From: Rhodospirillaceae bacterium
GTDB taxonomy: Bacteria; Pseudomonadota; Alphaproteobacteria; Rhodospirillales; Casp-alpha2
Length of the DNA: 54,704 nt
Assembly (NCBI GenBank): GCA_016845145.1
Contig: JAERTE010000025.1
Span: 1-54,704, forward strand
Direction of reading: 5' to 3'
A program made the position numbers and the translations under genes. The notes beneath the pieces were generated by a model. The model saw only the letters and a program-made list of their open reading frames with translations, was not told the DNA's origin and ran no database searches. Below are positions 24,977-32,449 of the stretch, one piece after another (within the stretch, counting starts at the first letter, position 1; each line of letters begins with the position of its first letter).

Positions 24977-27124
24977 TCATTCTTCCTCAATTTCCGGTAT
25001 CTCATCGAAATCGTCGACCTCTACCACGTCACTGGTCGGCGCCAGCATATCCGGATGTTCCATGAAAAAAGTGTGCGCGCAGAAACTCTTTGGATGACGC
25101 GAAACGCGACGGTACTCGCCGTCCGGCTGCAGCAACCACGATTGCTTCTTATCCTTCAGGTTAATGTTCATGATCTCTTGAATCTGCCAGTGCACGTCCG
25201 GGTCTTCGACCGGCACCAAGGTTTCGACGCGCCGGTTCAGGTTGCGCGGCATCCAATCGGCCGAAGATATGAACACGCTAGCTTCCTTGGATGGCAGGCC
25301 GGCACCATTGCCGAAGCAGATAACGCGGGCATGTTCCAGATACCGCCCGACAATGGATTGCACCGTGATGTTTTCCGACAGCCCCGGAATGCCTGGCCGC
25401 AGACAACAGATACCACGTATCACCAGATGAATTTTGACACCCGCCCGCGACGCTTTGTACAGCGCGTCGATGATCTCACCATCGACCAGTGAATTCATTT
25501 TCACCCAAATGGACCCGGGACCGCCTTTGCGGGCATGCTCAATCTCCAGATCGATATGTTTTATCAATCGTTCGCGCAGGCTGACGGGAGAGATTGCCAG
25601 CTTCTCCATTTCATCAGGGCCGGCAGTGCCGGTGGTGAAATTGAACAGCCGCGCGGCATCACGGCACAAAGCCGCGTCACAAGTAAATAGCGACATATCC
25701 GTATAGATGCGCGCCGTGATCGGGTGATAGTTACCGGTGCCCCAATGGCAATAGGTCTGGTATCTGTCATCTTCGCGCCGCACCACGTATGAAATTTTGG
25801 CGTGGGTTTTGAGATGAATGAAACCATAGACAACCTGCACGCCGGCGCGTTCCAAATCCCGCGCCCAGCGAATGTTGCGCTCTTCGTCGAAGCGCGCCTT
25901 CACCTCCACCAAGGCGGTCACTGATTTACCGGCTTCCGCCGCCTGGATCAGGGCCGCGATAATGGGGGAGTTGTCGCTGGTGCGATAAAGCGTTTGCTTA
26001 ATCGCGATGACGTCGGGGTCATTGGCCGCCTGGAACAGAAACTGCACCACCACGTCGAAACTTTCATAGGGGTGGTGGACCATAAAGTCCTTGCGCTTGA
26101 TGGCTTCAAAACAGTCACCGCCGAAATCCAGCACGCGTTCGGGGAACTGTGGCGCGAACGGCTGGAACAGCAGGTCCGGGCGATGCTTGAGCACCAATTC
26201 GCTGGTATCGGCAAGCCCCAACAATCCTTTCAATGAAAACACAGTCTCGGGCGCGGCATCGACGCCGTGCACCAGGAAAGATCGCAAATCGGGTGACATG
26301 TCGTGGTTGATGGTCAGCCTGATGACCGAACCCCGGCGGCGTTCCTTCAGCGCGCTTTCATAGAGGCGGACCAAGTCTTCCGCTTCTTCCTCGATCTCGA
26401 TGTCACTGTCACGCAAGACCCGGCAAAGCCCCACTTCGATCACCTTGAAGCCCGGAAACAATCGATTGATATACAGTGCGACGACGTTCTCCAGCGAGAT
26501 AAACCGTTGACCGCTGCCCGGTAATTTGATGAACCGGTCTATCAAGTGCGGCAATGGCACCAACGCATTGAGCGTTTCCTTTTGCCGCCGTTTCTTCAGT
26601 TCCAGCACCATGGAAAAGCCGAGATTCGGCAAGAACGGGAACGGATGGGCCGGATCAATCGCAATAGGGCTGAGCACCGGGAACAGTTTGTCCAGGAAAT
26701 ATTGTTTCAGCCAACGCTTTTCGCCCAATAGTAAATTATCGGACTCGACAACATGAATACCCTCGGTCGCCAATGTTTTGGTCAGGCGGCCCCAGCATTT
26801 TTGCTGGCTCCGCATCAGCTTGCCGGCGCGCTCATTTACCAGATCGAGCTGTTGTTGCGGCGTCAGGCCTTCTTGACTGGGCAAATCCACGCCGGCGCTC
26901 ACCTGGCCGCGCAAACCGGCGACGCGCACCATGTAGAATTCGTTCAGGTTGTTGGCGGAAATGGAAAGAAACCGCAGTTGCTCGAACAACGGGTGGTGTT
27001 TGTTTTCGGCCTCACGCAATACGCGCTCGTTAAAAGCCAACCATGAGAGTTCCCGGTTGACGAAACGCTGCGGCGCATTCGGTTTGATCGGTGCAGGCGG
27101 ATTGTTGGCGGTTTTGATGTCCAT
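24977..27124 (-). CDS. ppk1: Polyphosphate kinase 1
   Basis: A 715-residue PPK1, which polymerises the gamma-phosphate of ATP into polyphosphate and can work in reverse. The N-terminal FVNRELSWLAFNERVLREA is a family hallmark. The autophosphorylated histidine lies in HLKTHAKISYVVRR, with a second conserved histidine region at VGRYLEHARVICFGNG. The catalytic phospholipase-D-like halves are preceded by HPYESFDVVVQFL. Length fits the four-domain enzyme. There is no ppx gene in the window. The C-terminus has an extra acidic tail (about residues 695-715). Confidence 0.97.
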   Translation of the reverse strand: MDIKTANNPPAPIKPNAPQRFVNRELSWLAFNERVLREAENKHHPLFEQLRFLSISANNLNEFYMVRVAGLRGQVSAGVDLPSQEGLTPQQQLDLVNERAGKLMRSQQKCWGRLTKTLATEGIHVVESDNLLLGEKRWLKQYFLDKLFPVLSPIAIDPAHPFPFLPNLGFSMVLELKKRRQKETLNALVPLPHLIDRFIKLPGSGQRFISLENVVALYINRLFPGFKVIEVGLCRVLRDSDIEIEEEAEDLVRLYESALKERRRGSVIRLTINHDMSPDLRSFLVHGVDAAPETVFSLKGLLGLADTSELVLKHRPDLLFQPFAPQFPERVLDFGGDCFEAIKRKDFMVHHPYESFDVVVQFLFQAANDPDVIAIKQTLYRTSDNSPIIAALIQAAEAGKSVTALVEVKARFDEERNIRWARDLERAGVQVVYGFIHLKTHAKISYVVRREDDRYQTYCHWGTGNYHPITARIYTDMSLFTCDAALCRDAARLFNFTTGTAGPDEMEKLAISPVSLRERLIKHIDLEIEHARKGGPGSIWVKMNSLVDGEIIDALYKASRAGVKIHLVIRGICCLRPGIPGLSENITVQSIVGRYLEHARVICFGNGAGLPSKEASVFISSADWMPRNLNRRVETLVPVEDPDVHWQIQEIMNINLKDKKQSWLLQPDGEYRRVSRHPKSFCAHTFFMEHPDMLAPTSDVVEVDDFDEIPEIEEE

Positions 27125-27283
27125 TGGTGCTCCCCAGCGGCTCGGTCGAGCTCAGTAAATAATAACGCTCCACCATACCCCCCACAAACACGTTCGCCAT
27201 TGATCTATCTCTAGTGAGCGGGATTTCTACAACTCCACCATATATCGTAGTGACTTGCGTGCATCGCCCCATATAATGCGCCA

Positions 27284-28297
27284 ATGCGACATTCAGTGAT
27301 ACTTTTGGGCCTATTGGCCGTGGCTATGGCGGCTCCGGCAATGGCGGAAAAAAGCGCCAAGGAGACACCTTGGCTGGCCGAGGACCAAGCTTTGGTCTTG
27401 CCCGGCAAAGGCGACCCGGAGGTCGATCCCAAGATCGCGGCGGCATTCGGGCGGGCGGGCGACGCATATAACAAAGGAAATTTCGCCACCGCGCTCGAGA
27501 CCTGGCGCCGATTGGCGGGAGCCGGTTTCGGCCCGGCATTGTACAATTTGGGCGTTATGCACGAGCATGGCCGGGGCGTGGCAGTCGACTACACGAAAGC
27601 CGCCAATTGGTACCGCAAGGCAGCAAAGCAGGAGGTTCCCGGCGCGTTGGTCAACCTAGCGCGCCTTCACGTGGAAGGGCGAGGCGTCAAACGCGACCCC
27701 GACGAAGCGCTGCATCTGTTGGAACAGGCCTCTCAATTGGGCTCTGCACCAGCGCAGTTCAATCTCGGCGCGGCGTATCTGCAAGGGCTAGGCACCGAAG
27801 CCGATCCGGAAGAGGCGGCTGTCTGGTTTGAAATGGCCGCCGAGCAAGGTCATGCGCCGGCAGCGTATAACTTAGCCGTTCTCTATCAACGCGGCGGTGC
27901 AATCGAAAGCGATTTGGAAGAAGCCGAGCGGTATTTCACCATTGCAGCCGACGCTGGAGATGCCTTCGCTCACCTCGCATTGGGCGATTTATTGGCCCAA
28001 TCGAAAACAGAGTTGGCAAAAGCAATCGCGCATCTTGATGTCGCGGCGCGGGCCGGGGTAGCAGCGGCGCAAAACCGCCTGGCAATTATGTTGGCGAAAG
28101 GTGAGGGAGCCAAGCGTGACCGGGAGACGGCGTTGATGTGGTTTCACGTGGCGGCCGGTTTGGGCGCCGCCAATGCGGCCCGCAACCGAGATGCGCTCGC
28201 GGCGTCCGTGTCCAAGCATACCCGCGACAAGGCCAAACGGCGCGCCGACACCTTCCGTCCGCAGCCGCCACCCGTCGTCGAATCCTCTGAAAACTAA
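27284..28297 (+). CDS. Secreted or periplasmic Sel1-repeat (TPR-like) protein
   Basis: A 337-residue protein with a signal peptide (about 1-21, cut after AMA). Residues 82-297 carry about six Sel1-like repeats of ~36 residues, with YNLGVMHEHGRGV, NLARLHVEGRGV, NLGAAYLQGLGT and so on, each ending in A-x-x-W/H-x-x-x-A-A. These alpha-alpha units mediate protein-protein interaction in the envelope. The C-terminal ~35 residues are basic and proline-rich. The truncated AsmA gene follows 19 bases downstream in the same direction. The partner is unknown. Confidence 0.9.
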   Translation: MRHSVILLGLLAVAMAAPAMAEKSAKETPWLAEDQALVLPGKGDPEVDPKIAAAFGRAGDAYNKGNFATALETWRRLAGAGFGPALYNLGVMHEHGRGVAVDYTKAANWYRKAAKQEVPGALVNLARLHVEGRGVKRDPDEALHLLEQASQLGSAPAQFNLGAAYLQGLGTEADPEEAAVWFEMAAEQGHAPAAYNLAVLYQRGGAIESDLEEAERYFTIAADAGDAFAHLALGDLLAQSKTELAKAIAHLDVAARAGVAAAQNRLAIMLAKGEGAKRDRETALMWFHVAAGLGAANAARNRDALAASVSKHTRDKAKRRADTFRPQPPPVVESSEN

Positions 28298-28316
28298 AAC
28301 CTGCAAGGAATGAACC

Positions 28317-28916
28317 ATGCTCGGATTGATGCGCCGTCTCATCTCGCTATCTTTGAAACTGGGCGTTTTGGCGGCTGGAATCGGGGCCATTATCGGCTAT
28401 GCCAACCTGAGTGACCTGGAAAGCTGGAAAAAGGACCTGCAAGCCCAAGTGATGCAGGTATCGGGACGGCGTCTGCATATTGACGGACCGATCGATTTCA
28501 AGGTCTCCATGCCGCCGCAAATCATCGCCCGCGGCGTGCGGTTGGAAAACGCCAAGTGGGGTCGCAAGGGCGATATGCTGAAAGCCGAGCAGCTTGTGGC
28601 GGAGGTGGATTTCCTGCCGTTGATGCTGGGCGATGTCGCGGTGCCTCGCCTGCGCCTCGAAGGCGCGGAGATCTTGGTCGAAGTGGCGCGCAACGGCAAA
28701 ACCAATTGGGATGATCTGAATTCGTTGGAAACGGCGGCCGGGGGCTCGACACCGCCGGCCGGCGGTTTTCCCAACCTGGGGACGGTCATCAATCCGGGCG
28801 GGATCAGTATCTTCGGCGGTCAAGTGACCATCAGCAATGCCGCCACGGGGGCCACAACGGCCTTCAATCTACCCAGTCTCGATTTGGGATTGGGCGCCAT
28901 TAATCCTTGTTTCTAG
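28317..28916 (+). pseudogene. AsmA-family protein, truncated to its N-terminal part
   Basis: A 199-residue product with an N-terminal membrane helix (about 10-28) and the AsmA N-terminal domain, recognisable in GRRLHIDGPIDFKVSMPPQIIARGV and WGRKGDMLKAEQLVAEVDFLPLML. AsmA proteins are envelope proteins of 600 or more residues, related to lipid-transport chorein-type proteins. Here the frame stops after AINPCF, and no C-terminal AsmA part follows on either strand. The last bases overlap the stop of the convergent GFA gene, which suggests a past deletion or rearrangement at this point. It could still make a short membrane protein, so calling it a pseudogene is an inference. Confidence 0.65.
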
Positions 28917-29338
28917 GCTGTGCATTTAGGCCCGACCCATGCGCCGTCATGTTGCGGCAAACCATCGTCAATCGCGTAGTAATCGCTCTGGTCGCAGGTG
29001 AAGATATGACCTGCGGTGCCCAGCCCCGTGGGTAAATCAAGGGTTCCCGCCGAAACGGAAATCTTTGCGGCTCCCTTGAACTGGAAAAACAAACTCGAGC
29101 CACAGCACTTGCAAAAACCGCGTTCGGCCTCGTCCGATGATGCGTACCAGCGCACGGTTTCATCTTTTTCCATCACCAAATCTTCGTTGGCGACGTTGGT
29201 GTAGGGGCCTGGCGCGCCATGTGTTCGCCGGCATTGTCCGCAATGGCAGATCGTAACCGGCGTCACGGGACCGGTCAGTGAATACCGGATGCCGCCGCAT
29301 TCGCAACGACCGCGAAGGTGTTTGAAACCGCTGCCCAT
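28913..29338 (-). CDS. GFA/CENP-V-type zinc protein (glutathione-dependent formaldehyde-activating-like)
   Basis: A 141-residue zinc protein. Cysteine groups CECGG (about 12-16), CHCGQCRR (about 31-38) and CKCCGSSLFF (about 75-84) form the two zinc sites of the GFA/CENP-V fold. The family includes the glutathione-dependent formaldehyde-activating enzyme, but most members have no proven function, so only the fold is claimed. It converges on the AsmA fragment with a shared CTAG stop. The ATG has a reasonable upstream AAGGGG. Confidence 0.85.
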   Translation of the reverse strand: MGSGFKHLRGRCECGGIRYSLTGPVTPVTICHCGQCRRTHGAPGPYTNVANEDLVMEKDETVRWYASSDEAERGFCKCCGSSLFFQFKGAAKISVSAGTLDLPTGLGTAGHIFTCDQSDYYAIDDGLPQHDGAWVGPKCTA

Positions 29339-29380
29339 TTCGTGGCCCCTTCAAAATAAAGATGATGCCCGCATCAAAGC

Positions 29381-29411
29381 AAAAAAAAGGCGCTCCGGAA
29401 AGGAGCGCCTT
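29381..29411 (-). terminator. Strong intrinsic terminator
   Basis: AAGGCGCTCC (29387-29396) and GGAGCGCCTT (29402-29411) form a perfect 10-bp stem with a 5-base loop. On the minus strand it is followed by a run of eight T (29381-29388 on the plus strand is A8). It lies 21 bases past the stop of the 58-residue gene and so terminates that transcript. Confidence 0.9.
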
Positions 29412-29432
29412 AGTCGTGATCAGGGGAGAATA

Positions 29433-29609
29433 TCAGCAAGTGGTGCATCTTTGCGTGGCGGTGACATTGAGCGCGCGGTAACGGGTATCCAACGCTTTGC
29501 GGAAAAACTTGCCGAATGATTCACTGCGCAGCTTATGGGCGCGACGGATGCCCTCGTCGATGGCTTCTTGAGTTACACGGGGCCGTTCACTTAAACGATG
29601 GTGTGACAT
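29433..29609 (-). CDS. Small basic protein of unknown function, 58 residues
   Basis: An ATG frame of 58 codons with its own signals: AAGGA placed seven bases upstream of the ATG, and the strong terminator at 29381-29411 just downstream. The product starts MSHHRLSERPRV, continues with an amphipathic basic segment IDEGIRRAHKLRSESFGKFF, and ends in a Cys-rich tail (RCTTC). The middle segment resembles the short alphaproteobacterial proteins in which an A-x-x-L-R-x-E motif is followed by a hydrophobic amphipathic helix, but I cannot assign a family with confidence. Expression looks likely from the flanking signals. Confidence 0.7.
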   Translation of the reverse strand: MSHHRLSERPRVTQEAIDEGIRRAHKLRSESFGKFFRKALDTRYRALNVTATQRCTTC

Positions 29610-29736
29610 GGTCTGTTCCTTATTTAATCGCCCAACGGCGTGTTGTCTGTTGAAAAGAACATAGAAAAGTTCTTGAATGGAATAAATAAGTAAAATATAA
29701 AAATATTAGTGAAAAAAAATCTCAAATAGGTTGGTT
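29610..29736. promoter_or_regulatory. AT-rich divergent intergenic region
   Basis: This 127-base gap separates the divergent small gene and LysR gene. It is strongly AT-rich compared with its surroundings (for example an almost pure A/T stretch near 29680-29720). It holds the inverted repeat AAGAAC-N8-GTTCTT (29655-29674), perfect over six bases per arm. The position suits an operator for the LysR protein or a promoter for the small gene; neither is proven. The LysR ATG has AATAGG at about seven bases. Confidence 0.4.
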
Positions 29737-30666
29737 ATGGATAAACCCAGTGAAATGGCGGTGTTCGTCCGCGTCGTCGATACGGAGAGCTTTTCCCAGG
29801 CCGCGCGGGCGCTGAAACTGACCCCGTCGGCGGTCAGTAAGCTCATCAGCCGATTGGAAGACCGGTTAGGCACCCGGCTTTTGAACCGCACCACCCGGCG
29901 CCTCAGCCTGACCGAGGAAGGGCGCACCTATTACCAGCGTTGCCTGCCGATCCTTGCCGCGATCGACGAAGCCGAACGCGAATTGACCGAGCTGCACACC
30001 GAGCCGAAGGGGTTGTTGAAGGTCAATTCATCCACCGCCTTCGGGCATATGTATGTCGCTCCCTTGCTGCCGGATCTGCTCGACCGATATCCGGAGCTGC
30101 GCGTGCAGCTGACCTTGACCGACAGCATCGTCAATCTGGTAGAGGAGGAGGTCGATGTCGCCATCCGCATTGCGCGCATGCCGGACAGCACATTGATCGC
30201 CCGCAAACTGGCAACGGCCAAACGCATGGTCGCGGCGGCGCCGTCATACTTGAAAAAATACGGCACGCCGCAATCGCCGACAGACCTGAGAAATCATAAT
30301 TGCTTAACATTGAGTTTTGAAACTCAGCTGAACCAATGGGAATTCAAAGGATCTGACGGCCCGCAGCATTTCCGCGTCAGCGGCAACATCGAGACCAACA
30401 ATGCCGTCGCCATGGAACAGGCCGCCGTTGCAGGTATGGGGTTGATCCGAGCCGCGGATTTCGTCATTGCCGCCGATATCGCCGCCGGGCGCCTGGTGCC
30501 TGTGTTGACCGACTATGAGATCGATGAACCGACAAACATCTACGCGGTATATTCGCACAGCCGACACCTATCGCCCAAGGTGCGGGCTTTCGTCGATATC
30601 TTGGTCGACACATTCACGCCTGAACCGCCTTGGGCAAAGGATCTAGCAAGAGATTTGCCGAAATAA
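29737..30666 (+). CDS. LysR-family transcriptional regulator
   Basis: A 309-residue regulator of the CrgA/DsdC-like branch. Residues 1-58 are the helix-turn-helix with SFSQAARALKLTPSAVSKLISRLEDRLGTRLL. The effector domain (about 87-295) has the family's STAFGHMYVAPLLPDLLDRYPEL and the DVAIRIARMPDSTL strand typical of this subgroup. The start is the ATG at 29737; a TTG two codons upstream is possible. It is divergent from the small 58-residue gene and followed by the padR operon. The target is unknown; autoregulation or control of the small gene is plausible. Confidence 0.9.
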   Translation: MDKPSEMAVFVRVVDTESFSQAARALKLTPSAVSKLISRLEDRLGTRLLNRTTRRLSLTEEGRTYYQRCLPILAAIDEAERELTELHTEPKGLLKVNSSTAFGHMYVAPLLPDLLDRYPELRVQLTLTDSIVNLVEEEVDVAIRIARMPDSTLIARKLATAKRMVAAAPSYLKKYGTPQSPTDLRNHNCLTLSFETQLNQWEFKGSDGPQHFRVSGNIETNNAVAMEQAAVAGMGLIRAADFVIAADIAAGRLVPVLTDYEIDEPTNIYAVYSHSRHLSPKVRAFVDILVDTFTPEPPWAKDLARDLPK

Positions 30667-30670
30667 TATA

Positions 30671-30698
30671 TTGACCTGATATATCGAAATGATATATA
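30671..30698 (+). promoter_or_regulatory. Candidate promoter and operator for the padR-RND operon
   Basis: TTGACC (30671-30676) and TATATA (30693-30698) are spaced by 16 bases, a good sigma-70 promoter. The spacer contains the palindrome GATATATC (30678-30685), and TGATATAT occurs twice (30677-30684 and 30690-30697). A repeated AT-rich element overlapping the promoter of a padR gene fits an autoregulatory operator. The promoter spacing is seen; operator function is inferred. Confidence 0.5.
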
Positions 30699-30758
30699 CC
30701 ACTCCGATACAAGTCGCCTACATGGTTATGCGACGGAAAATTTCGGAACCAAAATATC

Positions 30759-31307
30759 ATGGACGTAAAGACGCTCTGCCTCGGCGTGCTCTCGCTGGGT
30801 GATGCCACGGGTTATGAAATCAGGAAGATGTTCGAAGACGGACCGTTCGGCCATTTCTTCGATGCAAGCTATGGCTCGATTTATCCGGCACTCGGCAAGC
30901 TGCTGGGAGACGGCCTTGTATCATTGTCCGAAGAAGAGCAATCCGGACGGCCTGGAAAAAAAATCTACAGCCTGACGCCGGAGGGGCGGGTTCGGTTAAA
31001 AGACGCGTTGGCGGAACCGGCGGGTCGCGATCGCATCCGCTCCGAATACCTTGTGCGGCTGTTTTTCGCGCATCTGATGGAGCCGGAGGAAAGCCAACGA
31101 ATTTACGACGAGTATCTCAGCAATTTTGAGTACCTGGCGAAGTGTGCGTGCGAGGTCGATCCTACGGATATGAAGCCCGGACGACGGATCGTGCGCGGCT
31201 TTGGGCTACATCTGTATGAGTCCATGGCCGCCTACATGCGCGAACACCGCACCGAATTCATGCAGGAAATGATGGGTACGGATAGTGACCAGGAGGCAGC
31301 GCAATGA
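30759..31307 (+). CDS. PadR-family transcriptional regulator
   Basis: A 182-residue repressor-type regulator. The N-terminal ~85 residues are a winged helix with the PadR pattern YEIRKMFEDGPFGHFFDASYGSIYPALGKLLGDGLVS and the wing GRPGKKIYSLTPEGR. The C-terminal half is the helical dimerisation domain. It is the first gene of an efflux operon and overlaps the next gene by four bases (ATGA). PadR proteins commonly repress their neighbours and are relieved by phenolic acids or other toxic compounds. The inducer here is unknown. Confidence 0.92.
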   Translation: MDVKTLCLGVLSLGDATGYEIRKMFEDGPFGHFFDASYGSIYPALGKLLGDGLVSLSEEEQSGRPGKKIYSLTPEGRVRLKDALAEPAGRDRIRSEYLVRLFFAHLMEPEESQRIYDEYLSNFEYLAKCACEVDPTDMKPGRRIVRGFGLHLYESMAAYMREHRTEFMQEMMGTDSDQEAAQ

Positions 31308-32449
31308 CCGATATCCAAGAAAGTCAAAAGCGCCCGCTCGGACATAACGTGCGAACGAGCCATTTCATCGCCATCGGATTGGCATTGAGCGTAACTCTGT
31401 GGATCGGGTCCGGAGTTGTATCGGGCACCGCGCCCGAAAAAGGTGAGGAAGCGGCACCCACGGCAAAAACCGAAACCCGGACTTTGGTTCGGGTACGTAA
31501 AAGCCAAGCCCAAACCCACGAACGGCACGCCATCCTTTATGGCCGTACGGAAGCTGTACGCGACATTGAGTTATCCGCCGAGACCGCGGGCAAGGTCATT
31601 GCCCGCCCGATAGAGAAGGGGGCCTCGCTGAAAAAGGGGACATCGATCCTGAAACTCGCCATCGATGACCGCTTGTCAAAGCTCCGCGAAGCCGAGGCCA
31701 AAGTCGAGTTCCAGAAGTTGGCATATGACAGCGCCAAAAAACTGTCGCGCAAGCAATTCCAATCGAAGATCAAGGTGGCGGAGGAAAAATCGAAGCTGGA
31801 ATCCGCCAAAGCCGCTTTGGCCGCCATCCGGCTCGACGTATCACGAACCAACGTGCGGGCGCCTATCGACGGGTACCTGGAAACACTGCCGGTTAACGTG
31901 GGAGACTATGTTAAGGCCGGCGACGTGGTCGCAACCATCGTCAATCTGGACCCGATCCGCGTCGTCGCCCAAGTTTCCGAGCGTTTGGTCGCCAACCTGA
32001 AACTCGGCGATCTCGCATGGGCGACGATCCCGGGCGGTGAAGTCCGCCAAGGCGCAATCCGCTATATCTCGCGCATGAGCACATCAGTAACCCGCACGTT
32101 CCGGGTCGAAATCTGGCTGGACAACCCGACTGCTCAAATCCCGCAAGGTTTAACAGCGGAGTTGCACTTGGTGATGGGGGCAACGCGAGCGCACCTGGTC
32201 TCGCCCGCAGTTCTCACGCTGGATGACACAGGCATTATTGGCGTCAAAGCCGTCGATGGTGAAGGCAAGGTTGTATTCTACGCCGCCGAAATCATCGAAG
32301 ACACCACCGAAGGCGTGTGGCTGGGAGACCTGCCCGAGCAATTAACGTTGATCACTGTCGGCCAGGAATTCGTCCGCGCCGGACAGACGGTCGATATTAC
32401 CGATGAAACCGCCGCCAAACCAACGGCGAAACAGGACACGCCCTCATGA
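31304..32449 (+). CDS. RND efflux periplasmic adaptor (membrane fusion protein)
   Basis: A 381-residue HlyD/AcrA-type adaptor that links an inner-membrane RND pump to an outer-membrane channel. An N-terminal membrane anchor (about 25-42) precedes the lipoyl half IELSAETAGKVIARPIEKGASLKKG. A coiled-coil hairpin (about 115-180) and the second lipoyl half TNVRAPIDGYLETLPVNVGDYV follow, with a beta-barrel domain after. No lipobox cysteine is seen. It lies between padR and the RND pump with four-base overlaps on each side. Confidence 0.92.
   Translation: MTDIQESQKRPLGHNVRTSHFIAIGLALSVTLWIGSGVVSGTAPEKGEEAAPTAKTETRTLVRVRKSQAQTHERHAILYGRTEAVRDIELSAETAGKVIARPIEKGASLKKGTSILKLAIDDRLSKLREAEAKVEFQKLAYDSAKKLSRKQFQSKIKVAEEKSKLESAKAALAAIRLDVSRTNVRAPIDGYLETLPVNVGDYVKAGDVVATIVNLDPIRVVAQVSERLVANLKLGDLAWATIPGGEVRQGAIRYISRMSTSVTRTFRVEIWLDNPTAQIPQGLTAELHLVMGATRAHLVSPAVLTLDDTGIIGVKAVDGEGKVVFYAAEIIEDTTEGVWLGDLPEQLTLITVGQEFVRAGQTVDITDETAAKPTAKQDTPS

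Noticed and set aside
29641..29736. AT-rich stretch as a horizontally acquired island boundary
   Set aside because: Only about 100 bases, no repeat flanks, integrase or tRNA; a promoter region is sufficient explanation.
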